A DNA stretch of 61,141 bases, taken from contig JAGLOJ010000054.1 in assembly GCA_023139045.1 (NCBI GenBank), forward strand, positions 1 to 61,141, read 5' to 3'. Positions 14,923-23,319 of this stretch are shown here, one piece after another. The stretch comes from Candidatus Sabulitectum sp. GTDB lineage: Bacteria > Fermentibacterota > Fermentibacteria > Fermentibacterales > JCC-6. The notes under the pieces were generated by a model, which worked only from the letters and a program-made list of their open reading frames with translations, searched no databases and had not been told where the DNA came from. The first letter of the stretch is position 1. The number at the start of each line of letters is the position of its first letter. Position numbers and translations under genes: made by a program.

Positions 14923-17332
14923 ATCTAAACATCTATTCTTATCTTACTCTACAAAAAACGAGGCTGTTGCAGATAAGCTTGTTGCGGATCTTGAAGAGAA
15001 AGGCGTACAGTGCTGGATTGCTCCGCGAGACATTAAGCCAGGCGAAACCTGGGCAGCTTCGATAATGAACGCTATTGCTTCATCATCTGTGATGATTTTG
15101 CTGTTATCGGAGGAATCAAATGAATCAGTTCAAGTGATTCGTGAAGTGGAGCATGCTGTTAATCAGCGTATTCCAGTAATTCCAATTAGATTGTCAAACT
15201 TAGAGCCCTCAGATGCAATGAAGTACTTCATAAGTACTCATCAGTGGCTTGATGCATATAAGAGCAAGTATAAGCTTTGGAGTTCCAGGCTTTTTAATAG
15301 GCTAACAGAAATAGAATCCAGCTCAAATATGTTTGTCGCCGAAAGTCGAGTCGGAATTAGCGAAGATGTTATTCATCAAGCGCCCAGCAAGAATCCTTCC
15401 ATACTGATATCACGAAAGTTATTATTGTCAATAGTCGCTATGCTCGGTCTCATTGCTACAGTTTATGTGATCCGACCTGGTAACGAGGCTATTGATAGTG
15501 ATTCTACAAGTTTTGAATCAGGAGATATTGACTCAGTACAAGCATTTTCCCTGCAGGCGCAGCAACTTGAAGAAATAGCCGAGGATCAGCATTTGTATCC
15601 AGAAATAGCTGCAAGTGCTCTCCTTGATGCAGGTGAAGCATATATCAATGCAAATGAATTGGAAGACGCGATTCGAGTTTTTACAGACCTTTCAGAGCAA
15701 TACCCTGAACAGCCTCATGCTTGTATTGGACTATTTAGGATTGCAGATGTTCTTGTAGATAAACAGAGATTTATTGATGCAGGTAATCTCTATATCACAG
15801 GATTTGATGTCGCAGGAGGTGATGACGATAGTATCTCTTTCCTAATTAGTGCAGCTGATGCATACGAGCGTGGAGGTGCAAATTCTCTTGCAGTGGCGAC
15901 TATTATGAGGCTGTTTGAAAATCCAGATAACAGTGCATCAAAAGATGATGTATTGACACTTGAAAAGTTAAGTGCTTACGAATGGTGCTTTGACTATTTA
16001 ACTGATCATGCTGATTATTCTAGTGCTCGTGAAATTCACCTAAATATCACATGGAAATTGGTTTCAGAATCTTCTCCTGATAGTCAAATCAGCTTGGCAT
16101 ATCAGAATTTGCTACTTAATTTCGCAGATATGTATGTTGATAGGTATAATGGAGATAGCTTGTTTTTGGCTCGAGAAGTTTATTTGATAGCTGATGTGTA
16201 CTATTCTACTGGTGAGCTTACTAAAGCAGGTGATTTATATATGTCAATATACGATAGTGGAGAATATACAAATGCGACATTAGTTAATGCATTCTCATCT
16301 TATGGTCAGGCATATGAATCCGAACATAATTCGGTTGATTCGTCTTTGATGCGGCAGAGAATGTCTGAAATAGCTTATATGTATTCTGAGGAATTTCCAG
16401 AAGGGGAATATGTTTGTCAGTTTCTTTTTGCAGTTGCTGGCTTTTCCTATAATGTTCAATCTTATGAGACAGCACGTGAAACATATTTGAAGATTATTTA
16501 CGATTACCCAGAATCTGCATATTGCGCAAGGGCAGCTAGATTTACCGCATCAGCCTATGAAGCAGAGGAAAATTTCAGCAAAGCATCCCACTGGTATCTT
16601 ATTGCAGATTCTATTGCTTTGTATTCTGGAGAACAATTCCCACAAGACCTAGAGCTATTAGCTGTTACTTCAGAATATAGATATGCTGAGAGTAGAGATA
16701 CATCTCTACGTGCCGCTCTTTTGTTCGAGGAGCTAGCTTTAAGGCATCCTGCATCGGAGATTGCACCAGTATCATTGTTTGACGCTGCTGAAACTTATGT
16801 TTGTTTGAGCGATGCGGAAAACGCTCATCGGATTTTCCAGATGCTTGTAGTTGAGTATGCTAATACAGGCCATGCATATCAGGCATCACTAAGGAGGGGG
16901 AGATTATATATAGATAGCGGGCAGTATCAGTTGGCAGCTGATATGTATTTACAGGCATGTGAATCCTATCCGGGTGAAGAATACTTATCCGATGTTATTT
17001 ATAGCGCCGCTTTTGCATATGAGATGTCAGGTAATTTAGAGATAGCTACAGAATTGTATTTAGATATTATCAGAGAATCTTCAGATAATCAAATTACTAA
17101 ACTTGCTCTTATGAAGGTTGCTGAACTTGCGTTAGAATCAGGTTCCTATATGGATGCATCGAATTTCTTTGCTGATGCGATTTGCTTAGATTTCACTCTT
17201 TTTAGGGCTTTTTCCTTAACATTCAAAAGCTCTTTAAGATTGGGTGTAAAGTCAGGGCAATGGCAAGAATCACTTAGACTACTTGATGTATTTAAGGAAG
17301 CGCTCTTAAACAGCTATTTTAGTATCAAGTGA
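14912..17332 (+). CDS. TIR-6: membrane TIR protein with long TPR ectodomain
   Basis: 806 residues from ATG 14912, which overlaps the TIR-5 stop by 11 nt; ATG 14894, six codons upstream, is the alternative start. TIR domain with LFLSYSTKN, WIAPRDIKPG, LLLSEESNES and E78 in VIREVEHA. Its TIR is more like TIR-1 than like TIR-2 to TIR-5. One membrane helix at about 169-188, then some 600 residues of TPR repeats of the BamD/YbgF kind, with recurrent patterns such as ARETYLKIIYDYPESAYCARAA and AHRIFQMLVVEYANTGHAYQAS. Such repeats usually bind protein partners. No signal other than the anchor helix. The last TIR gene, with no overlap to the gene after it. Confidence 0.85.
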   Translation: MQDKSKHLFLSYSTKNEAVADKLVADLEEKGVQCWIAPRDIKPGETWAASIMNAIASSSVMILLLSEESNESVQVIREVEHAVNQRIPVIPIRLSNLEPSDAMKYFISTHQWLDAYKSKYKLWSSRLFNRLTEIESSSNMFVAESRVGISEDVIHQAPSKNPSILISRKLLLSIVAMLGLIATVYVIRPGNEAIDSDSTSFESGDIDSVQAFSLQAQQLEEIAEDQHLYPEIAASALLDAGEAYINANELEDAIRVFTDLSEQYPEQPHACIGLFRIADVLVDKQRFIDAGNLYITGFDVAGGDDDSISFLISAADAYERGGANSLAVATIMRLFENPDNSASKDDVLTLEKLSAYEWCFDYLTDHADYSSAREIHLNITWKLVSESSPDSQISLAYQNLLLNFADMYVDRYNGDSLFLAREVYLIADVYYSTGELTKAGDLYMSIYDSGEYTNATLVNAFSSYGQAYESEHNSVDSSLMRQRMSEIAYMYSEEFPEGEYVCQFLFAVAGFSYNVQSYETARETYLKIIYDYPESAYCARAARFTASAYEAEENFSKASHWYLIADSIALYSGEQFPQDLELLAVTSEYRYAESRDTSLRAALLFEELALRHPASEIAPVSLFDAAETYVCLSDAENAHRIFQMLVVEYANTGHAYQASLRRGRLYIDSGQYQLAADMYLQACESYPGEEYLSDVIYSAAFAYEMSGNLEIATELYLDIIRESSDNQITKLALMKVAELALESGSYMDASNFFADAICLDFTLFRAFSLTFKSSLRLGVKSGQWQESLRLLDVFKEALLNSYFSIK

Positions 17333-17452
17333 TTAGTGACACGCATAGTAGCTTAATAATAAAGAAAGCTGTTCTATGTGTTGAGAATGCAAGCCATTTC
17401 CGTTGTTCTTGCTTTTGGGACAGGCACTTTTTTTCTTCTAGTGAAGAGCATT

Positions 17453-17486
17453 GACTAATTGAGAGAATCGCTGTTTCTCTCTAGTC
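17453..17486 (+). other. Hairpin between TIR-6 and the MscS gene
   Basis: GACTA (17453-17457) and GAGAGAA (17461-17467) pair with TTCTCTC (17475-17481) and TAGTC (17482-17486). This gives a 12-bp stem with a 3-nt ATT bulge and a 7-nt loop. There is no U-run after it, so a classical terminator is doubtful. It could be a processing or 3'-end protecting structure of the TIR transcript. Confidence 0.4.
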
Positions 17487-17534
17487 ATCCGGAAGGCAGT
17501 CCAGAAATAATGTGTGATTATCTAAAATGAGATG

Positions 17535-17563
17535 TTGACAATATTTCATTAATCACATATGCT
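17535..17563 (+). promoter_or_regulatory. Candidate sigma-70-type promoter for the MscS gene
   Basis: TTGACA at 17535-17540, a 17-nt spacer, then TATGCT at 17558-17563, 40 nt before the ATG. It implies the channel gene can be transcribed separately from the TIR array. Confidence 0.45.
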
Positions 17564-17603
17564 AAATTTTAGTTTGCGTGAGTTTCCTGCATAAAACATA
17601 GAC

Positions 17604-18869
17604 ATGGAGATTTCCTTGATTGAACTAGTTCAGAATTTTCTGATGAACCGAGGCATTGCTGCTGATACCGCTAGTATCATAACAAGGGGTACGGCATTTT
17701 CGCTTGTGATACTTCTTGGAATTGCAACGAATTTTCTAGCAAAACGCTTTGTTTTGCCAAACCTATTCAATTTGATCTCTTATACTAAAACAAAATGGGA
17801 TGATACCTTCCATAACCGGAAAGTCTTCAAGAATCTTTCTCATCTTGCTCCTGCTATAGTTATCTACAGTTTGGTTCCTTTTGCCCTGCATGGAGCTGAT
17901 TCCTGGATATACTTCATTAAGCAAACACTCGTTATCTATATGATCGGTATCGGTATTCTGGTTTTGGACTCCATACTGAACGCAATCCTTGATGCTTTTA
18001 GAACAATGGAGGAGTCCAGGGATGTCCCACTTACAAGTATTTTTCAATTCACTAAATTAATAGTTTATTTAGTGGGTGGTATATTCATTATTTCAATCAT
18101 TCTTAGTAAGACGCCAGTTTACTTATTGAGTGGCCTTGGAGCTATAACAGCTATATTAATGTTGGTTTTTAAAGATGCCATTCTTGGTTTTGTTGCTGGA
18201 ATTCAACTAACCGCGAATAAGATGGTGGCACGTGGTGATTGGGTAGAAATACCTAAATATGGTGCCAATGGAAATGTTCTTGAAGTAACCCTTACAACTG
18301 TTAAGGTTCAGAACTGGGATAAAACAATAACCACCCTGCCAACGTATGCGCTAATAAATGAATCTTTTAAGAATTGGCGCGGTATGAAGGAGTCAGGCGT
18401 TCGTCGCATGAAAAGAGCGATCAATATTGATCTGAATTCAATAGGATTTTGTTCAGATGCATTAACAGAAAAACTGATGAATGTACAATACCTTACAAAT
18501 TACTTAAGAAGTAAAAGAATTGCTATAGATGAACATAACTCTTCCATTGACTGCCTTGACACTAATCCTATTAATTGTCGCAGACTTACAAATATAGGAA
18601 CATTCCGAGCGTATTTAGATTCATACATGGCAAATTACCCAATGATAAATCATGGAATGACTTTTCTCATCAGACAGCTTGACCCTACCGAGTATGGATT
18701 ACCGATTGAGATATACATATTTATAAGTGATACTGACTTTGCAAAATACGAGGAGATTCAGTCAGATATTTTTGATCATGTTCTCTCAATTATTCCTGAA
18801 TTTGAATTAAGAATTTTCCAGAGCCCTTCAGGGGGAGATTTCAATATTGGGCAAAGAAGGGTGCATTAA
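17604..18869 (+). CDS. ybdG: MscS-superfamily mechanosensitive channel, YbdG/MscM type
   Basis: 421 residues, matching YbdG (about 415). About five hydrophobic segments precede the pore-lining helix and the conserved beta domain (KDAILGFVAGIQLTANKMVARGDWVEI, then NGNVLEVTLTTVKVQNWDKTITTLPTYALI). The signature NWRGMKESGVRRMKRAI is specific to the YbdG branch. The C-terminal domain (about 260-421) is cytoplasmic. Family members gate on membrane tension and some respond to nucleotides or osmotic signals. Here it lies between the TIR array and the STAND/SLOG genes, 271 nt after TIR-6, so it may be either an ordinary osmotic channel or an output of the system. Confidence 0.85.
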   Translation: MEISLIELVQNFLMNRGIAADTASIITRGTAFSLVILLGIATNFLAKRFVLPNLFNLISYTKTKWDDTFHNRKVFKNLSHLAPAIVIYSLVPFALHGADSWIYFIKQTLVIYMIGIGILVLDSILNAILDAFRTMEESRDVPLTSIFQFTKLIVYLVGGIFIISIILSKTPVYLLSGLGAITAILMLVFKDAILGFVAGIQLTANKMVARGDWVEIPKYGANGNVLEVTLTTVKVQNWDKTITTLPTYALINESFKNWRGMKESGVRRMKRAINIDLNSIGFCSDALTEKLMNVQYLTNYLRSKRIAIDEHNSSIDCLDTNPINCRRLTNIGTFRAYLDSYMANYPMINHGMTFLIRQLDPTEYGLPIEIYIFISDTDFAKYEEIQSDIFDHVLSIIPEFELRIFQSPSGGDFNIGQRRVH

Positions 18870-19116
18870 ACCAGAATATTGATAGCTCCAGCGTTCGTGA
18901 TGACGTTTGTATGGTTGTGAAAAAGCTGAGTAGCAAGTACTTTTTTGCAAAATGGTATTAACTGCCTGATTGTAAAGGAAATAGTGTCTTGACCAGTAAA
19001 AGCATCACACAACGGGATTTTCTCGGCGAGAGGATATAGGAGACAACGCAGTTACATTATATTGAAGAAATCGTGTCTGAATACGTGATGACCAAATTTT
19101 AGAACGGAGCTCATGA

Positions 19117-22100
19117 TTGAGTAACAAACTACTGGCAGCTTTTCAATTCAGAATCTTTACGAGGGTGAAGTTTATACTCTTGCTACTTTGTTTTCTATTG
19201 CCGGAAGTAGCCTATTCTTCAGCAGCTAGTACTGAAAGGCAATCGACTCCAGAGTACTTGCTTCAAAAAGCAGATGCGTTGTACTGGTTTGCTCTTGAAG
19301 ATGGTGGGGATTTATCTCTTTTTGAGATGAGCGCAATTACACTGGATCTCGCTGAAGTTGCCTTGGTGGGGGGTGAACTAAGTAGAACGGATAGCATTCG
19401 AATCTCTAACAGCATTATTGCTCTCCGGACGGAAATCATCGAACAAATTGATATGACCCATGATACCATTAATGGGGTATTACCTTTATTCAGATATTTT
19501 ATTGCACGAGATACTCTTAACGAATGGTTCGATGAACCATGGGTTATTGGTGCTGTCCGAGGGGCAAATGAACTAATAGAGCTGGCAATCACCGGTCATT
19601 TGAGCATTTTTCCGCAAATAGATGTGTGTTTCAGTTCGCAAGTTAATCACTCTAATGATTACGAGAGCTTTCAGAGTAAGTGCAGTTATTCAGAGCCATT
19701 GGAAAATGAAATGATCTTTCTTTTTAATCAAAGTCCTAGATTTTTTGTTCATAACAGATCTGAGTTAGTTGAAGCACTCACAGAAGAGAACTATTCATCT
19801 TATCGGATGCATGGAATTGATTCATTATTAGCTGATCAGTTATGTCGAATGTGGAAAATTGATAGACTGTTAGATGTTCGAATTCAGGAACTTTTTGTAG
19901 AATCTCCTTATTGGTTCTATATTATTTCTGGAAAACTTTATTCTGGGACCACAGGTCAATTGGAAGGAACAGTTTTCACGTATTCGATGGTTCGTGATTT
20001 TCGACAGAAAGTATTCTGGGTACCCGTAGTCATTATTCTTCCCTTACTGCTTGCTATGCTAATATGTCATTTAGCCAAATGGAAACTACAGAGAGTAGTG
20101 CCAGGATTCTTATTGGGTATCAGCACATGTATTGCATTCATATATGTACTCGCTTCTAAAATTCCAGCCGGGGAAGAATTACTTATCACTCATTGGTGGG
20201 GGATTGCGGCTTCCGCACTGTTTCTTCTTATTGTTGTTCCAGTTTTGCTGTTTGTTACATCAAGCAGGTTCGGATGGCTGGGAAGGTGGTTGTTTGCAAC
20301 AGACTCTAGTTCCAAAGGAACTATAATTGGTTTTACAGCTGCACTAGCTGGCGTAACAGGTTTTGCGGCGCTGTCAATGTTTACTTGGCAATTATCGGTA
20401 TTCTACGTTGTTTTAGCATTCTTTGCACTTCCATACAGTTCACTAAGAATATTTGATTTACTTCACGGAGATAGGAACCTTGGGACTTTATCTGATTGGG
20501 TTGCAGGATTAATTAACTTGGGAATATTGATAACTATTCTTTCAATTATGCCTAGAGTGGAAGTTACCGATGGAGTATTAACTGTATTTATAGTGTTAAT
20601 CATTGCAAACTTGATATCACTTATTTTACTTTGGGTAAAAAAATTACGATTGTCATTGCTTGCAATAATTAGTCTTTTTAGTATTAATAGTTATGCAATT
20701 GCAATGACTGGTAAATGGGAATACTTAATAGTTATAATGATACCAAACATAATATATATGTATATAAATAGTTTTAGAATAGAGAAACAATCCTGCAAAG
20801 GTGGAAGCAAAGTATGCTCTGGTGACGGTAGCATATCATGGAGTCAGATATTTAATAATCCTAACACTGAATGGCCCTTTTGGGAAAATGTGTCTTCTTT
20901 TGCAAAAGTTAAGACTGACCTCCTTGCTGCAGTCGAGACCATTAACCATGGCGAGACAGCGGTATTGCTTGTGAATGGTGACTCAGGTGTCGGGAAAACC
21001 AGAATGATAAAAGAACTAGTCGAGAAAAGCGATATTGCCCTTATTCATGGAATTTGTCAAAGAGGTGATCCTCACTCATTTCTAGAGGGCATCTTGGAAG
21101 AATACACACAAACAATAGTTGATGGATCACCTGATTTCAGTGGGATGGGTGGTAATCTGGTATCACTATTACCTGGTTTCGGATCGCTATTCAGTTTGAT
21201 GGATGACATGCAAATTAGTACTACACTAACACCCAATGAGATAGCCATGATTCTCCTTGATGTTGTGTGCTCCACAATGAAAGGGAATACAACGGTATTC
21301 CTCTGGCTTGATAATGTCGAATTTCTCACACCGGATGGTCATGCAATAATCCGGGCATTGATGGAAAATGCATGTAGTAAGCAGGTTGGATTCGGTCTTA
21401 TTCTTTCCGGACATCAATACAACCATAATGTGAAGGAAATTCCGAGTTCAGGAGGCTATAAAGTTTCCCTGATTGGCTGGACTTCCAGTGAGCTTATAGA
21501 ATTTCTGCTTTGCAGTATTCATGCAAATTCAGCAGCACCATTCCTAGAAGAAGCAAAAAAATCAGGAGGACTTGTTCCGGTTGCATTTTTCATAAATTGG
21601 CTGACCCATTTATGGAAGGTTGAAGAGATTCAGGAGATCGATTCAAAGTTATCCGCAAAGGGCGAGCTTCTTCAAACAGACATCCCAATTGATGTTCTTG
21701 CCAGTGCGGGGGCTGTTTTGTGTGATCTTTCTTTGGAGACACAGCGAGTTTTGGAAGCAGCGGCCTGCGATGGAACTGAGTTTAATATACACTGTTTAGC
21801 TAAAACGCTAGAGCTTCCTCTGCACGCTGTTCTTCACCAACTGGATATAGCAGAAGCTAAAGGTCTGGTGGTGGATCTTCCACCAGATGGTTTGTTTGGT
21901 TTTAAAAATAACCTTGTTTGTGAATACCTGCTTCGAACTATGAAGAATCCTGTTAAAGGATACAGGCAAGTTTATTATGTGTTGCATCGAGGACTTGCTG
22001 AAGCCTATGCTACCCCTAAAGAAAATCAGAATGTTGTCAAAGCGGCTTATCATGCAAGAAAGTGCGGAGAGTCCTTTCATTCTGAAGCATTAAAACTGTG

Positions 22101-23202
22101 TCTATCTGCCTCCAAACGCAGCTTTTCTCTTGGCCAGTGGGAGAATGCCAGGGATAACTCAAGTTTTGTGCTTAGAAGCAGCGCTTCAGCTACAGAGGAT
22201 CGAATTGTAGCAGGCATACTTTATTTGAAGGCCAATTGGAGCTTGAAGAGCAAGCCTGAGAAATTGCATTTAGAAGCGCTGACTGATCTATGCAACAGGC
22301 AAAACGAACAATGTAATGAATCTTCTGTTTATGAGGAACTTGTTCTTCTGATTTGTGAGATTGTACGTTCTCTCTGGCCATCTGCATGGAATACTAATCC
22401 AGATGTAGAGATACCTGAGATATTTGGGTGTATTACCGGGGAGAAGCTCTCAGCTTCGTCTCGCATTAGACTACTGCATTTTGAGGCATGTACTTTAGAT
22501 AAGCTTACAAAGGGTGATCGAGAGACTTCTCTTTTTACTGCTCTTGATTTGCTTGAGGAAGCTTTGGCGATTGAAACTGACACTATCCAGGCTAGTCAGG
22601 AGAGGGCAGAAGCACTAAACACCAAAGCTGAAGTACTTCTTAAAATGAGACATGAGAATACATCTCAGATTATTGAAGCCATCGATGAAAGTATTTTGAT
22701 CAAACGCAAAAACAGTGATTTTTCCGGGCTTGCAATTTCTTACGGCACACTTGGAAGATTTTACTTCAATAGAGAGGGAGCCAGCGAAAAGGACTATCTC
22801 GCTGCCCAAAAAGCCTTTGAAGAAGATCTCGCAATTTCAGAGCTGATAGGTGATACATTAGGTCAGGTTGTCATGCCTTCCAGCATTGCCAGTTGTCTTC
22901 TTCGCTTGGAGAAGTACAGGGAGGCTTTAGAATTTTTCAGACTGAGCTATAAGCGTGCTGAAGCCCTTAAGCATCCAGGGAATATTCTTTTTGCACATAT
23001 TGGTATTATCAGAGCAATGCTTCTATCCAGGGACGCTTCTCTTGAAGAAGAGTGCAGGAAGTTGTCTGAATCGGATTTGAAGATTCCTGATCACAAGCAG
23101 GGGTACTGGGAGGTTATCTTGAAAGAGTTTTTGACAGAAGTGGGTGATCTTCGTCCGGACCTGATTGATTTTCTTGGGAAATTCAGTTTTGGAAATGCTT
23201 AG
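19117..23202 (+). CDS. Membrane-embedded STAND NTPase with periplasmic domain and TPR tail
   Basis: 1361 residues starting at TTG 19117 (GGAG 7 nt upstream; GTG 19165 is the alternative). Residues 17-35 form a signal peptide or anchor, then a domain to about 298 that I do not recognise and that should be periplasmic. Next come about nine membrane segments (299-560), then a cytoplasmic P-loop ATPase of the AAA_16/STAND kind: Walker A GDSGVGKT at 621-628, Walker B VFLWLDN with D732, a winged-helix-like stretch (RVLEAAACDGTEFNIHCLAKTLEL), and TPR repeats to the end. STAND NTPases are switch-like oligomerising signalling proteins. No TIR is fused here, but six sit upstream in trans. There is no obvious effector domain, so it may act as a hub or scaffold. 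Confidence 0.75.
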   Translation: MSNKLLAAFQFRIFTRVKFILLLLCFLLPEVAYSSAASTERQSTPEYLLQKADALYWFALEDGGDLSLFEMSAITLDLAEVALVGGELSRTDSIRISNSIIALRTEIIEQIDMTHDTINGVLPLFRYFIARDTLNEWFDEPWVIGAVRGANELIELAITGHLSIFPQIDVCFSSQVNHSNDYESFQSKCSYSEPLENEMIFLFNQSPRFFVHNRSELVEALTEENYSSYRMHGIDSLLADQLCRMWKIDRLLDVRIQELFVESPYWFYIISGKLYSGTTGQLEGTVFTYSMVRDFRQKVFWVPVVIILPLLLAMLICHLAKWKLQRVVPGFLLGISTCIAFIYVLASKIPAGEELLITHWWGIAASALFLLIVVPVLLFVTSSRFGWLGRWLFATDSSSKGTIIGFTAALAGVTGFAALSMFTWQLSVFYVVLAFFALPYSSLRIFDLLHGDRNLGTLSDWVAGLINLGILITILSIMPRVEVTDGVLTVFIVLIIANLISLILLWVKKLRLSLLAIISLFSINSYAIAMTGKWEYLIVIMIPNIIYMYINSFRIEKQSCKGGSKVCSGDGSISWSQIFNNPNTEWPFWENVSSFAKVKTDLLAAVETINHGETAVLLVNGDSGVGKTRMIKELVEKSDIALIHGICQRGDPHSFLEGILEEYTQTIVDGSPDFSGMGGNLVSLLPGFGSLFSLMDDMQISTTLTPNEIAMILLDVVCSTMKGNTTVFLWLDNVEFLTPDGHAIIRALMENACSKQVGFGLILSGHQYNHNVKEIPSSGGYKVSLIGWTSSELIEFLLCSIHANSAAPFLEEAKKSGGLVPVAFFINWLTHLWKVEEIQEIDSKLSAKGELLQTDIPIDVLASAGAVLCDLSLETQRVLEAAACDGTEFNIHCLAKTLELPLHAVLHQLDIAEAKGLVVDLPPDGLFGFKNNLVCEYLLRTMKNPVKGYRQVYYVLHRGLAEAYATPKENQNVVKAAYHARKCGESFHSEALKLCLSASKRSFSLGQWENARDNSSFVLRSSASATEDRIVAGILYLKANWSLKSKPEKLHLEALTDLCNRQNEQCNESSVYEELVLLICEIVRSLWPSAWNTNPDVEIPEIFGCITGEKLSASSRIRLLHFEACTLDKLTKGDRETSLFTALDLLEEALAIETDTIQASQERAEALNTKAEVLLKMRHENTSQIIEAIDESILIKRKNSDFSGLAISYGTLGRFYFNREGASEKDYLAAQKAFEEDLAISELIGDTLGQVVMPSSIASCLLRLEKYREALEFFRLSYKRAEALKHPGNILFAHIGIIRAMLLSRDASLEEECRKLSESDLKIPDHKQGYWEVILKEFLTEVGDLRPDLIDFLGKFSFGNA

Positions 23203-23319
23203 TACCTACTTATTAGACCAGGGATCAAATTACAGTTGTGAATTCAGGAGCATTAGGGAATGGCAGAACCTACCAACATGTCTGGAAGTTATTTTATCTC
23301 TATCTAAAATGGTGACTGT

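Noticed and set aside
4516..17332. Repeats in the TIR genes as a diversity-generating retroelement or CRISPR
   Set aside because: There is no reverse transcriptase, no template/variable repeat pair with adenine-specific changes, and no short regular spacers. The repeats are coding paralogy.
19117..23202. Calling the large protein an adenylate cyclase or LuxR-type regulator
   Set aside because: The AAA_16 and TPR part resembles such proteins, but there is no cyclase domain and no C-terminal HTH.
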